A stretch of DNA of 64,000 nucleotides from a virus: positions 1 through 64,000 of the IMG/VR virus record IMGVR_UViG_3300025120_000036; one strand, 5' to 3'. Below the pieces are notes generated by a model. It saw nothing but the letters and a program-made list of their open reading frames with translations, made no database searches and was not told the origin of the DNA. Positions 8,362 through 15,335 of the stretch are shown piece by piece. How positions within the stretch are numbered: position 1 is the stretch's first letter; each line of letters opens with the position of its first letter. Position numbers and translations under genes: made by a program.

Positions 8362-9219
8362 ATGGTAGAAAACACTAACCCACTAAACAAGTATTACAGG
8401 CAACCTGCAATATACATTACTTTGCCCTCCAAAGGCAAATACTATACTGCTGTATCCTATCAAACCACAGAAACAGGTGAAATACCTGTTATGCCGATGA
8501 CTGCAAAAGACGAGATGGCATTTAAAACACCAGATGCTATGATCAACGGTCAAGCTACTGTGGATGTGATTAAGAGTTGTTGTCCTAATATACTAGATCC
8601 ATGGCAATTAGCCAACTATGATTTGGATACTGTTTTGTTAGGGATTAGAATTGCTACTTACGGAGAAACCATGGACATAAACGCGACGGTGCCTGTGGTC
8701 AACGAGCAGATGGGTCATACTGTTAACCTACCTGCTCTACTTGATAGTATAAGAAATTTTGAATTAAAAGAGTCATTTAAAACAGACGCTGGATTTGAAG
8801 TGTTTGTAAAACCTTTAACCTACAAAGAAGTTACTGATGCACAGGTTAAAACTTTTGAACAACAAAAAATGGTTGCCGCAGTTGGACAATCACAAATGAC
8901 AGATGAACAAAAGAGTCAAAAATTTGCAGAAGCACACAAGGTGTTGACTGAATTAAATTTTGAAATATTGTCAACAAGTTTTGCAAAAATTATCACTCCA
9001 GAAGGACAGGTGGTAGACGATCAAAATCAAATTAAAGAATTTTTAGAAAATGCAGATTCAAAAACTGTAAATTCTTTTCAAGACAAAATGCTTGTATTAA
9101 GGAACCAAGCACAGGTAAAACCGATCAAACTTAAAGCTACTGATGAACAGATTAAAAAAGGAGCGCCGGTGACATTTGAAACACCGTTGACGTTTGATAA
9201 CTCAAATTTTTTCGTATAA
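8362..9219 (+). CDS. 26: Baseplate hub assembly protein gp26 (likely tail-assembly chaperone)
   Basis: A 285-residue protein similar in pattern to gp26 of marine T4-like phages: YITLPSKGKYY near the N-terminus, then a central DPWQLANYDLDTVLLGIRIATYG. T4 gp26 is about 208 residues and takes part in baseplate hub assembly. The last codons (TCA AAT TTT TTC GTA TAA) contain two overlapping in-frame slippery heptamers just before the stop, and the -1 frame continues into the gp51-like reading frame. This suggests a short product ending at 9219 and a longer frameshifted product of about 360 residues. The late promoter is at 8310-8317. Confidence 0.75.
   Translation: MVENTNPLNKYYRQPAIYITLPSKGKYYTAVSYQTTETGEIPVMPMTAKDEMAFKTPDAMINGQATVDVIKSCCPNILDPWQLANYDLDTVLLGIRIATYGETMDINATVPVVNEQMGHTVNLPALLDSIRNFELKESFKTDAGFEVFVKPLTYKEVTDAQVKTFEQQKMVAAVGQSQMTDEQKSQKFAEAHKVLTELNFEILSTSFAKIITPEGQVVDDQNQIKEFLENADSKTVNSFQDKMLVLRNQAQVKPIKLKATDEQIKKGAPVTFETPLTFDNSNFFV
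9204..9213 (+). other. Predicted -1 ribosomal frameshift site (A_AAT_TTT and T_TTT_TTC)
   Basis: In the gp26 frame the bases 9204-9210 read A AAT TTT and 9207-9213 read T TTT TTC. Both fit the X_XXY_YYZ rule for -1 slippage. Four bases after the second heptamer is the gp26 stop (9217-9219). The -1 frame has no stop from the slip site through 9440. A weak downstream pairing (GATTCT at 9237 with AGAATC at 9269) is possible, but no strong hairpin is evident. Confidence 0.7.
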
Positions 9220-9224
9220 GACTT

Positions 9225-9443
9225 TTGGCACTCTCGGATTCTGAAATAATCAAATTTTTAAAAGATTTAGAATCAGACATAAAAAATCTCAAACATGAAT
9301 TACTTAAAATATGTTGGTATATGCGAGGCGGAGTAACTTACCAAGAATCTCTCAATATGAGCCTAGATGAACGCAAAATAGTTGCTAACATAGTCAAGGA
9401 CAACTTGGAAACTACCAAAAAATCAGGTAGAGATTTCTTTTAA
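9225..9443 (+). CDS. 51: gp51-like reading frame, probably expressed as a -1 frameshift extension of gp26
   Basis: The recognisable peptide is about 72 residues, with LLKICWYMRGGVTYQESL and ending NLETTKKSGRDFF, a pattern I associate with small gp51-type hub-assembly proteins of marine T4-like phages. There is no ATG: the first possible start is TTG at 9225 without a ribosome site, while the frame is open back through the slippery heptamers at 9204-9213. The natural product is therefore probably gp26 residues 1-283 joined to 77 codons of this frame. That mirrors the G/GT tail chaperones of lambda-like phages, encoded beside the tape measure. The gp51 name is moderate. Confidence 0.65.
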   Translation: MALSDSEIIKFLKDLESDIKNLKHELLKICWYMRGGVTYQESLNMSLDERKIVANIVKDNLETTKKSGRDFF

Positions 9444-9446
9444 ATG

Positions 9447-9455
9447 TGCTATAAT
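9447..9455 (+). promoter_or_regulatory. Extended -10 promoter (TGC TATAAT)
   Basis: TGC immediately before a perfect TATAAT at 9450-9455 makes an extended -10 element of the host sigma70 type. No convincing -35 is visible. A second -10-like TATACT lies at 9464-9469. It starts the accessory genes at 9508 and 9749 and differs from the TATAAATA late promoters, suggesting early or middle expression. Confidence 0.5.
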
Positions 9456-9507
9456 CATTAACATATACTTTAATGAACTCAAAATTTTAGGATAATTACA
9501 CTCACTT

Positions 9508-9795
9508 ATGTCAAACAAAGATCTCGCACGAGAATTTAAAAAGACTATTCAAGAACTTACAGACGACAAAGAAGAATTGCAAAAAAAGATAAGTGCAAAA
9601 GAGTCTCGAATAAAACAGATATTGATACAGTTAGAAAATGCAACTGATGATGTGTCTCATTGTGGTAAAAAAATACGTCAACAAGAAGATGAAATAAAAA
9701 GCCTAACATTGGAATTAGATGAATTTCAAAGGAAAGAAAAAGCAAACAATGAAACAGTCAAAGAGCCAGAACCTGAAATCAAAGAAGAAGAATAA
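9508..9795 (+). CDS. Small coiled-coil protein, unknown function
   Basis: A 95-residue protein, charged and helical over residues 5-75 (KKTIQELTDDKEELQKKISA and later QQEDEIKSLTLELDEFQ), with an acidic tail of Glu/Pro repeats. It has one central Cys (SHCGKK). It resembles a dimeric coiled coil; no family is recognised. It follows an extended -10 promoter and overlaps the next gene by 47 bases, so the two are probably co-expressed. Confidence 0.6.
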   Translation: MSNKDLAREFKKTIQELTDDKEELQKKISAKESRIKQILIQLENATDDVSHCGKKIRQQEDEIKSLTLELDEFQRKEKANNETVKEPEPEIKEEE

Positions 9796-10291
9796 ACCCA
9801 CACAGTTTATAAAAAATTGGTTACGTAAATTTGTAGAAGTGCCACACCCTGCATTTGCGGATATGCCACCATGTCCTTATGCTAGACAGGCTCGAATGCA
9901 AGACAAAATAAAGTTTATGGAAATCAACACAGCTTTTCCTGAAGTAAACATTTATTTAGAAATAAGCAAATTTGATTTTGACAACAATGATGTGTTGGTA
10001 ATGATACTGCCTGCAGATGATTTAACGGTCAAACAAACTCAAAGCACAGCAATCACATTAAACAAGCAATTTCGTAAAAGCGATATTGTGGTACTAGAAG
10101 ATCATCCTCAAATAAAAGAACAAGTACAGTCAGTTAAACTTAACAACGGGCAATACATTTTGTTTTTGGCTCAAAGACTTTCAAAATTAAACAAGGCCAG
10201 TAGTGCTTTGAAACGAACTGGATACTACAAAAATTGGACTAAACAGTATTTTGACCACGTGGTAACTTCGAGAGATCCTCAATCTTCTTAA
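9749..10291 (+). CDS. Conserved hypothetical protein with PPCPYAR motif
   Basis: About 180 residues from the ATG at 9749; an in-frame ATG at 9719 would add 10 Lys-rich residues. After a basic N-terminus it reads VPHPAFADMPPCPYARQARMQ, then an alternating strand/helix pattern ending with GYYKNW. I recall similar proteins in marine T4-like phages without known function. The single Cys in CPYA could be a redox or metal site, but no partner Cys is visible. Its last 53 bases overlap the end of the convergent gene at 10239-11039. Confidence 0.6.
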   Translation: MKQSKSQNLKSKKKNKPTQFIKNWLRKFVEVPHPAFADMPPCPYARQARMQDKIKFMEINTAFPEVNIYLEISKFDFDNNDVLVMILPADDLTVKQTQSTAITLNKQFRKSDIVVLEDHPQIKEQVQSVKLNNGQYILFLAQRLSKLNKASSALKRTGYYKNWTKQYFDHVVTSRDPQSS

Positions 10292-11039
10292 TCCGGCTGT
10301 CACGTTGACACAACCTCACATATTTTTCTTTGTCTTTGCTCCACTCCGTGCCTGTCCACCATTGGAATCCTCTGTACTGACTTTTGTATGCACTGCTTTT
10401 TTCATAACCACTGCCCAGATACAAATCTGATACTCCACGTCTCTTGCACCAGCTGGCTTCCATGTCCACAGTGACTTGACTGATGGGCACTGTGTTGGCA
10501 TGAAGCACACTCTCTACTGCTACACACTGATCTGGATTTAATCTTTTTAGTTCTTTTCTGTTGTTGAAGTTCAGCAGTTCTTCTTGGAACCAATAGCGTT
10601 TAATTTTGGAAAAGCCAACCATGTTGGTGACGTTGCCCACGTAGTACAATAAAAAACTGTCTCGGTCTGATATGTGTCCAAACGGATCATAGAGATCTCT
10701 GAATCCGGTACGTTTGATATAGCTGTTGTACACACGTCTCAGGCCAGTCATCTCAATGTTGTCTGTGTCTGGAACAATTTCCATCATCTGTATAGTACGG
10801 CCACGCCATTGCGCCGTACGTTTGGACGGTCTGTACTGTGATAGATTGATACGTGTACTACGGCTTTGATAAAAACATTCCTGCAGTCTGCCTTCAAAAT
10901 GCACAGGATTATCCAGTGCCAACCAGCCAGTGTCCAGCATTTCTGCTTCTTCGAAACTTTCGGGAATTGCAAAAGGTTTACACACAACAAGGTCCTGTCT
11001 TTCCTGTTTGCCAAAACTGTGATCAAAAAGTAATTGCAT
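10239..11039 (-). CDS. Arginyl-tRNA-protein-transferase-like (GNAT-fold) protein
   Basis: A 266-residue protein. The C-terminal third contains GVSDLYLGSGYEKSSAYKSQYRG, resembling the YLGYWI--C-KM-YK--YRP region of arginyl-tRNA-protein transferases, and an upstream DPFGHISDRDSF may correspond to the acceptor region. ATE enzymes attach Arg to protein N-termini and mark them for turnover. The N-terminal Cys cluster of true ATE is absent, so this is best described as ATE-like or GNAT-like of unknown substrate. Its long 5' side contains strong RNA structure (11064-11266). The 3' end overlaps the convergent gene by 53 bases. Confidence 0.45.
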   Translation of the reverse strand: MQLLFDHSFGKQERQDLVVCKPFAIPESFEEAEMLDTGWLALDNPVHFEGRLQECFYQSRSTRINLSQYRPSKRTAQWRGRTIQMMEIVPDTDNIEMTGLRRVYNSYIKRTGFRDLYDPFGHISDRDSFLLYYVGNVTNMVGFSKIKRYWFQEELLNFNNRKELKRLNPDQCVAVESVLHANTVPISQVTVDMEASWCKRRGVSDLYLGSGYEKSSAYKSQYRGFQWWTGTEWSKDKEKYVRLCQRDSRIKKIEDLSKLPRGQNTV

Positions 11040-11063
11040 TGCTTAATAGTTATTGAGTTGAAG

Positions 11064-11266
11064 AGATGTGCATGAGCACATCTGAAACTTCGCTGTGCTC
11101 GTTTCCTTTGTTGCGTCTCCTGTGGTAGATGAGCAGTCACAATTCGGCTATTTCTAGCCGAACCGACTTGAGCTCTGTGGTGAGTTCACAGTCACTATAC
11201 ATCGCTACTTGCGTCGGGCGGTTGTGCTGTACCCGTTTGCTCATTCATTACAACGCGAGCCTACCA
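11064..11266 (-). ncRNA. Candidate structured RNA / 5' leader with strong hairpins
   Basis: This lies in the only gap longer than 300 bases (11040-11509). Visible pairings: an 8-bp perfect stem 11064-11071/11076-11083; a 5-bp stem 11084-11088/11101-11105; an 8-bp perfect stem 11143-11150/11155-11162 whose loop is GAAA on the minus strand (TTTC on plus), a GNRA tetraloop; and long-range pairs 11129-11135/11238-11244 (7 bp) with 11123-11128/11261-11266 (6 bp). The GNRA loop suggests a minus-strand RNA, which would be the leader of the ATE-like gene at 10239-11039 or an independent RNA. I cannot match it to a named RNA family. It looks less AT-rich than its surroundings. Confidence 0.4.
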
Positions 11267-11467
11267 AATCCTTGTATAATAGTTTTTGGTAAACCTGAGG
11301 TTTGTCTTTTTCTAAGAGCCTCATCATTTTTGCATTTGCATCTACAGATTCACCTATCCTCTTATCGAGTGCAATTCTGTGCTCACTACATTGATGCTAT
11401 TTTTGCCTATTGAGAAATTTGTTTGCCTGGTGGTTGGATGCTGTTGCCCAACACTAGTATATAACAT
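11241..11467 (-). pseudogene. Possible short or broken coding segment
   Basis: Two overlapping minus-strand frames look weakly protein-like. One runs from ATG at 11467 to a stop at 11354 (37 residues, MLYTSVGQQHPTTRQTNFSI...). The other, one base back in frame, is open from about 11392 to a stop at 11241 and includes MMRLLEKDKPQVYQKLLYKD. Joined by a -1 shift they would give one protein of roughly 75 residues. No slippery heptamer or ribosome site is obvious, so it may be a decayed gene, two micro-ORFs, or chance. Confidence 0.2.
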
Positions 11468-11509
11468 GGAATACTTTTGGGGTCAATCTTTTTGACTTTA
11501 AATACCACT

Positions 11510-11950
11510 ATGACATGGTTTTACCAAAACAATCCAATAGCTGAATTACCTGCGGACTGTGTGGGTTTTGTGTACGAAATAACCTGCCTAGAGAACCAAC
11601 GCAAATACATAGGCAAGAAATTAGCCAAATTCAAAACCACGCGATATAAAATGCACACGCAAAAAAACGGAAAAAAAATACGCAAAAGAATTCGCGGCGC
11701 TGTAGACAGCGGTTGGAAACAATACTACGGTAGCAGTGACGCATTGCAAAAGGACATTGATTTATATGGTGCTGACAAATTTAAAAGAGAAATATTGTTC
11801 TATTGCCACAGCAAAGCAGAACTATCTTACGTAGAAGCCAGAGAACAGTTTGCACGAAAAGTGTTAGAATCTGATCACTACTACAACGGACACATAAGAG
11901 TGAGAGTCCATGGCAAAGGAATCCTAAAAGAAAAAGCCCCCAACCGTTAA
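11510..11950 (+). CDS. SegE-like GIY-YIG homing endonuclease
   Basis: A 146-residue protein starting at the ATG at 11510 (an upstream in-frame ATG at 11477 adds 11 residues lacking family pattern). GFVYEITCLENQRKYIGKK corresponds to the GIY-YIG core in the SegE-type variant (GFVYEIT, then KYIGKK). SGWKQYYGSS and YVEAREQFARKVL match downstream conserved segments with the likely catalytic Arg and Glu. Such free-standing nucleases nick DNA of competing phages and spread themselves. It sits alone on the plus strand between the structured gap and a histone-like gene, a common place for such elements. Confidence 0.75.
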   Translation: MTWFYQNNPIAELPADCVGFVYEITCLENQRKYIGKKLAKFKTTRYKMHTQKNGKKIRKRIRGAVDSGWKQYYGSSDALQKDIDLYGADKFKREILFYCHSKAELSYVEAREQFARKVLESDHYYNGHIRVRVHGKGILKEKAPNR

Positions 11951-11963
11951 GCTGAAGGCTTTT
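11932..11963 (-). terminator. Bidirectional Rho-independent terminator-like hairpin
   Basis: AAAAGCC at 11932-11938 pairs with GGCTTTT at 11957-11963, with additional inner pairing. On the minus strand the stem is followed by a run of T with one C, giving a good terminator for the histone-like gene at 11986-12174. On the plus strand it overlaps the end of the SegE-like gene. A 12-bp perfect palindrome, GAATTGCAATTC, lies next to it at 11966-11977. Confidence 0.5.
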
Positions 11964-11985
11964 GTGAATTGCAATTCAATAATTA

Positions 11986-12174
11986 TTACGCGGCTTTTTG
12001 TGCGTTTTTAGTTTCTTGAATTTCTTTTCTTCTTGATTTAATTAACTTAGATAATTCAGCAAGTGCTTTTCTGGCTCTTGTTGCAGATGCCTTTACGCCT
12101 TTTTCCACAAACTTAGAATTTTCTTCTGAGTATGTTTGAATTGCTGTCATTATTGATTCATGTGTTTGTGACAT
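11986..12174 (-). CDS. Histone H1-like (Hc1-type) DNA-binding protein
   Basis: A 62-residue basic protein. The segment VEKGVKASATRARKALAELSKLIKSRRKEI is similar in pattern to Hc1-like nucleoproteins (chlamydial histone H1-like family), which coat DNA through Lys/Arg-rich helices; the preceding 20 residues (TIM-like helix with IQTYSEENSK) are milder. It probably binds phage or host DNA in the infected cell. The ribosome site AAAAGGA precedes its ATG. It has its own unit, bounded by a palindromic intergenic region upstream and a terminator-like hairpin downstream. Confidence 0.65.
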   Translation of the reverse strand: MSQTHESIMTAIQTYSEENSKFVEKGVKASATRARKALAELSKLIKSRRKEIQETKNAQKAA

Positions 12175-12194
12175 ATTTTTTCCTTTTGTTGTCG

Positions 12195-12214
12195 TACGAT
12201 AATTAATTAACGTA
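12195..12214. repeat. 20-bp near-perfect palindrome between divergent genes
   Basis: TACG-A-TAATTAATTA-A-CGTA is self-complementary except for one mismatched pair. It is centred between the histone-like gene (minus, start 12174) and the oxygenase gene (plus, start 12214) and ends on the start codon of the latter. It could be an operator or a structured start region. Confidence 0.4.
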
Positions 12215-12798
12215 TGATCAATGATAGCATTAAATTTCTGGTTCAGTCAATAGAAAAATCGCTGGTAATACAAAAACATGGATGTTATTACCAAAGTTTT
12301 CAAGATATTCTACCAGAAAACCTTCTAGAAAGATTAAAAAAGTTAGAACCTACTAATTGTTTGGTAAAAAAATTAGAAGGACAAGAAACTTTTAATCGAG
12401 TGAGAGTCGACTATCAAGAAGACATATCTAAAGCATTAAATTTAATTTTTAAGTCATCAAAAATTAAAAATGTATTTGAAGAAAAATATAAAATGGAATT
12501 AGTACCACAAACCACTGACATTTGGTTTGACAGTAAAGGATATAACTTAACGCCGCATACAGATGATTCACGCTTGGCTTTGTCAATGCAGATTTATATA
12601 AACACTGACAGTAGCATTCCTGGAACGGCCTTGTTCAAATCAAAGAATAGCACTGAATCTTTTTGTCAATTTAAATATGTAGAAAACAATGGCTATTCAC
12701 TACTCAACAACAAAACCGGATATCACGGCACTGCATTTGAAATGAAGTCTTCAAATGTTAGGAAAAGTGTTTATGTAAGATATGGAAAACGCACCTAG
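12214..12798 (+). CDS. 2-oxoglutarate/Fe(II)-dependent oxygenase-like protein
   Basis: A 194-residue protein with a double-stranded beta-helix oxygenase pattern: iron ligands His115 and Asp117 in LTPHTDDSR, a distal His171 in GYHGTAF, and Arg183 or Arg189 as the 2-oxoglutarate ligand near the C-terminus. Such enzymes hydroxylate proteins, sugars or small molecules; the substrate is unknown. No ribosome site stands before the ATG at 12214. Its end overlaps the next gene (PLP-type enzyme) by 17 bases, so the pair probably acts together. Confidence 0.65.
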   Translation: MINDSIKFLVQSIEKSLVIQKHGCYYQSFQDILPENLLERLKKLEPTNCLVKKLEGQETFNRVRVDYQEDISKALNLIFKSSKIKNVFEEKYKMELVPQTTDIWFDSKGYNLTPHTDDSRLALSMQIYINTDSSIPGTALFKSKNSTESFCQFKYVENNGYSLLNNKTGYHGTAFEMKSSNVRKSVYVRYGKRT

Positions 12799-13576
12799 TA
12801 AAATTTTACACCTATTAACAGACAAAAAAACCAGAGCATTGAAAGATGATTTTTTTGCTAAGAAACAAATAGTGCCCGGCAGACAACAATTTATTGAGCA
12901 GGCTGACAAATGGTTTCTAGATACAAAAATCAACAAATTACAAGGTATAGAAAAATTTAAAAACAAAGACATTATAATTGGATGTACACAATTCATTGAG
13001 AATCTCTGTTTAAAATACAAATGGAATATTCAAGTATTGCCTGAAGATTATGCATACTATTCTGTTATGGGTAAACAACCCACACAGGTTGGCAGTTTAG
13101 AACCAAACGTGCCTTTGATTACATCAGTGCCTAATTGGAAGTACGGACATAGACCACAATGGAATGAAATATTAGAAGAATGTAAAAATAAAAATATTGA
13201 TATTCATTTAGATTGTGCTTGGTTACCTGTTGCTAGAGATATTGAATTAAATTTTGATCATCCTAATATCAAAAGCATAGGAATGAGTATTTCAAAAATA
13301 ATTGGAAGTTGGAATAGGATAGGATTAAGATATTCAAAACAAAAATCTGTTGATTCTATTGCATTGTATAATGCAAAAGGAAAATATAACGATGCTTTGA
13401 TATCAGCCGGCAGTTACATAATGCAAAATTTAGATAGAGATTATGTTTGGAATACCTATAAAAAACAATATGAAGAAGTTTGTAAAGAATATAACTTAGA
13501 AGAAACAAACTTTATTAATGTTGGAAAACAAGATGGCGTGCCTGTTGGTATAGCACATTTGGTTACTAAATTATAA
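12782..13576 (+). CDS. Short PLP-dependent aminotransferase-like protein
   Basis: A 264-residue protein with the core of a fold-type I PLP enzyme: IDIHLDCAWLPVARD supplies the Asp that would bind the pyridine nitrogen, and about 30 residues on, GMSISKIIGSWNRIG supplies the Ser-x-Ser-Lys with the candidate PLP lysine. Complete enzymes of this fold are usually 350-450 residues, so domains are reduced. It follows a 2OG oxygenase with 17 bases overlap. Its end overlaps gp46 (convergent) by 11 bases. Activity and substrate are unknown. Confidence 0.5.
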   Translation: MENAPSKILHLLTDKKTRALKDDFFAKKQIVPGRQQFIEQADKWFLDTKINKLQGIEKFKNKDIIIGCTQFIENLCLKYKWNIQVLPEDYAYYSVMGKQPTQVGSLEPNVPLITSVPNWKYGHRPQWNEILEECKNKNIDIHLDCAWLPVARDIELNFDHPNIKSIGMSISKIIGSWNRIGLRYSKQKSVDSIALYNAKGKYNDALISAGSYIMQNLDRDYVWNTYKKQYEEVCKEYNLEETNFINVGKQDGVPVGIAHLVTKL

Positions 13577-15335
13577 TCTCAACGTCATTGGCATAGTTTG
13601 TAAAGCCATTTTCTTTAATAACTTTTAAAACAGAATTGACTCTGCTTACCAATTCGTCTTTGTGAGATATTAGGAATATATTTTTGTTTTGTGTTCTTGC
13701 CATGTCTTTTAACACTGCCATAGAACTTTCTACGCCAGATGCATCCATACCAGCATCTATTAATTCATCAATGAACAACAAGTTTATTTGTTGATATAGT
13801 CCTTCCCAAACATCTCGGAATGCCCAACTTAGACTTAAAATTAATCTATTTCTTTCACCTCTACTTAAATTGTCAAAATCTAATTCTCTACCCAACTCTT
13901 CAATTTGCACAGTAAGATCTGGTTGGAACACAACAGTGTGTGGCAGTTTTACTTTGCTCAAATAATTTGCTAATCTTTGATTCAAGTATGTTAAGTTTTG
14001 CTCTATAATTTTTGTTCTCAAGAAACTATCTTTTGCAGTCAAAAGTTTATACAAGAATTCCTGGTGTCTGTATAAATCTTCTAGCTCATTAGCTTTAACA
14101 TAGTCTACTTTTTGTACTGCACTCTTTGTTAGTTCGTCAATTTGTTCTGCATAAGGATCTTCTTTGGTTTGTGTTTGTTCCAGCTGTCTTTTTAAATCAG
14201 CAAGAGATCCTTTGTGATTGTAAGCCTCGTCTAAAGTGTCATAGTAAGTATCTGGTATATTGCCTAAATCACCAATGCTATCAATGTTCTGTTGTATTTT
14301 TACAAGATCACTTTTTAGTTTATTGCTGTACTCTCTACTTTCATTTAACATTGTTTTTAGTTTGTCTTGTAGATGTTCGTGTTTGTCGTCATGCAGTTCT
14401 TGTTCACACGTAGGACATTTGGCCTGCTCTGCATATTCTAAGTCTTTTACTGTTTTATCAACTGTTGATTCTGCTTTAGTCAATGAGTCTTCGTGATATG
14501 CTTTTTCTTTTTCTAAACTTGCAAGTGCTTTTACGTCTTCGTTGTGTTTTTGTAATTTTTTATGTGAATTAAGTTCTTTGTTTATGTCTACTTTTTGCAA
14601 TTCTTCTATGGCTTCTTTAAAGCTGAGAACGTCTTTGTTTTTTTGTGTTTGCCAAGCACTACTTCTTAATTTTATTGTTTTTATAGATTCTTCAATTTTT
14701 TCATTACTTTGTTTTAAGCTGTCTAGTCTATATTTCTCACTCATTAATTCATCTTTAGTGCCACGCATCTGATCTTTTAAAAGATTTGCCTTTTCACTTA
14801 ATATGGTTATTCCTAATAGCTGTTCAATAATTTCTCTCTGTTCAGCTTGTTTGGTTGCTAAAAATGGTTGTGTATATGTGTTCAATGCAATTATGTTTTT
14901 AAACATTGCATGGCTCATGCCAATCAACTTGTTTATTTCGGCCTGTGTTTCTCTGTTTTCTCCCTGTGCTTCGTTGCTCTCTTGCTCAACGTCATTGATA
15001 AAGAATCTTAATTTAGCAGGTTTTCTTCCTCTTTCAATTGTGTAAGTGATATTGTTTTTTTCAAACGTAATACCAACAACCATATCTTTGTTGTTAGTTT
15101 TGTTTACAAGATTATCTTTTCTAATTTGTGTTAGTGCATCGCCAAAAAACGCATAACTGATGGCATTTATTATTGTAGTTTTGCCTGTACCATTTCTTGC
15201 ACCAGCATCATCACCACCCAAGTCCATGTTTTCTCCTAAAACTAAAACAAGATTTTTGCCTTCAAAATTTATTGCCTGTGCTTGATTGCCCACAGACAAG
15301 AAGTTTTTAACTGTAAGTGTTTTAACTGTTAACAT
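13566..15335 (-). CDS. 46: Recombination endonuclease subunit gp46 (Rad50-like)
   Basis: A 589-residue SMC-type ATPase. The Walker A (GARNGTGKTT) is near residue 50, a zinc-hook CPTC lies near residue 306 between two coiled coils, and the C-terminal part has the signature NLSRGERNRL followed by a Walker B LLFIDELIDAG and the switch His in LISHKDEL. With gp47 it resects DNA ends for recombination-dependent replication and helps degrade host DNA. The start overlaps the gp47 stop by 14 bases. Confidence 0.95.
   Translation of the reverse strand: MLTVKTLTVKNFLSVGNQAQAINFEGKNLVLVLGENMDLGGDDAGARNGTGKTTIINAISYAFFGDALTQIRKDNLVNKTNNKDMVVGITFEKNNITYTIERGRKPAKLRFFINDVEQESNEAQGENRETQAEINKLIGMSHAMFKNIIALNTYTQPFLATKQAEQREIIEQLLGITILSEKANLLKDQMRGTKDELMSEKYRLDSLKQSNEKIEESIKTIKLRSSAWQTQKNKDVLSFKEAIEELQKVDINKELNSHKKLQKHNEDVKALASLEKEKAYHEDSLTKAESTVDKTVKDLEYAEQAKCPTCEQELHDDKHEHLQDKLKTMLNESREYSNKLKSDLVKIQQNIDSIGDLGNIPDTYYDTLDEAYNHKGSLADLKRQLEQTQTKEDPYAEQIDELTKSAVQKVDYVKANELEDLYRHQEFLYKLLTAKDSFLRTKIIEQNLTYLNQRLANYLSKVKLPHTVVFQPDLTVQIEELGRELDFDNLSRGERNRLILSLSWAFRDVWEGLYQQINLLFIDELIDAGMDASGVESSMAVLKDMARTQNKNIFLISHKDELVSRVNSVLKVIKENGFTNYANDVEIII

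Noticed and set aside
11160-11240. Possible tRNA or tmRNA in the structured gap
   Set aside because: No T-loop GTTCRA pattern with a proper acceptor stem and no tag-like frame could be found by eye.
11129-11413. Plus-strand frame of 94 residues in the structured gap
   Set aside because: No ribosome site, atypical composition, and the sequence is better explained by paired RNA structure.
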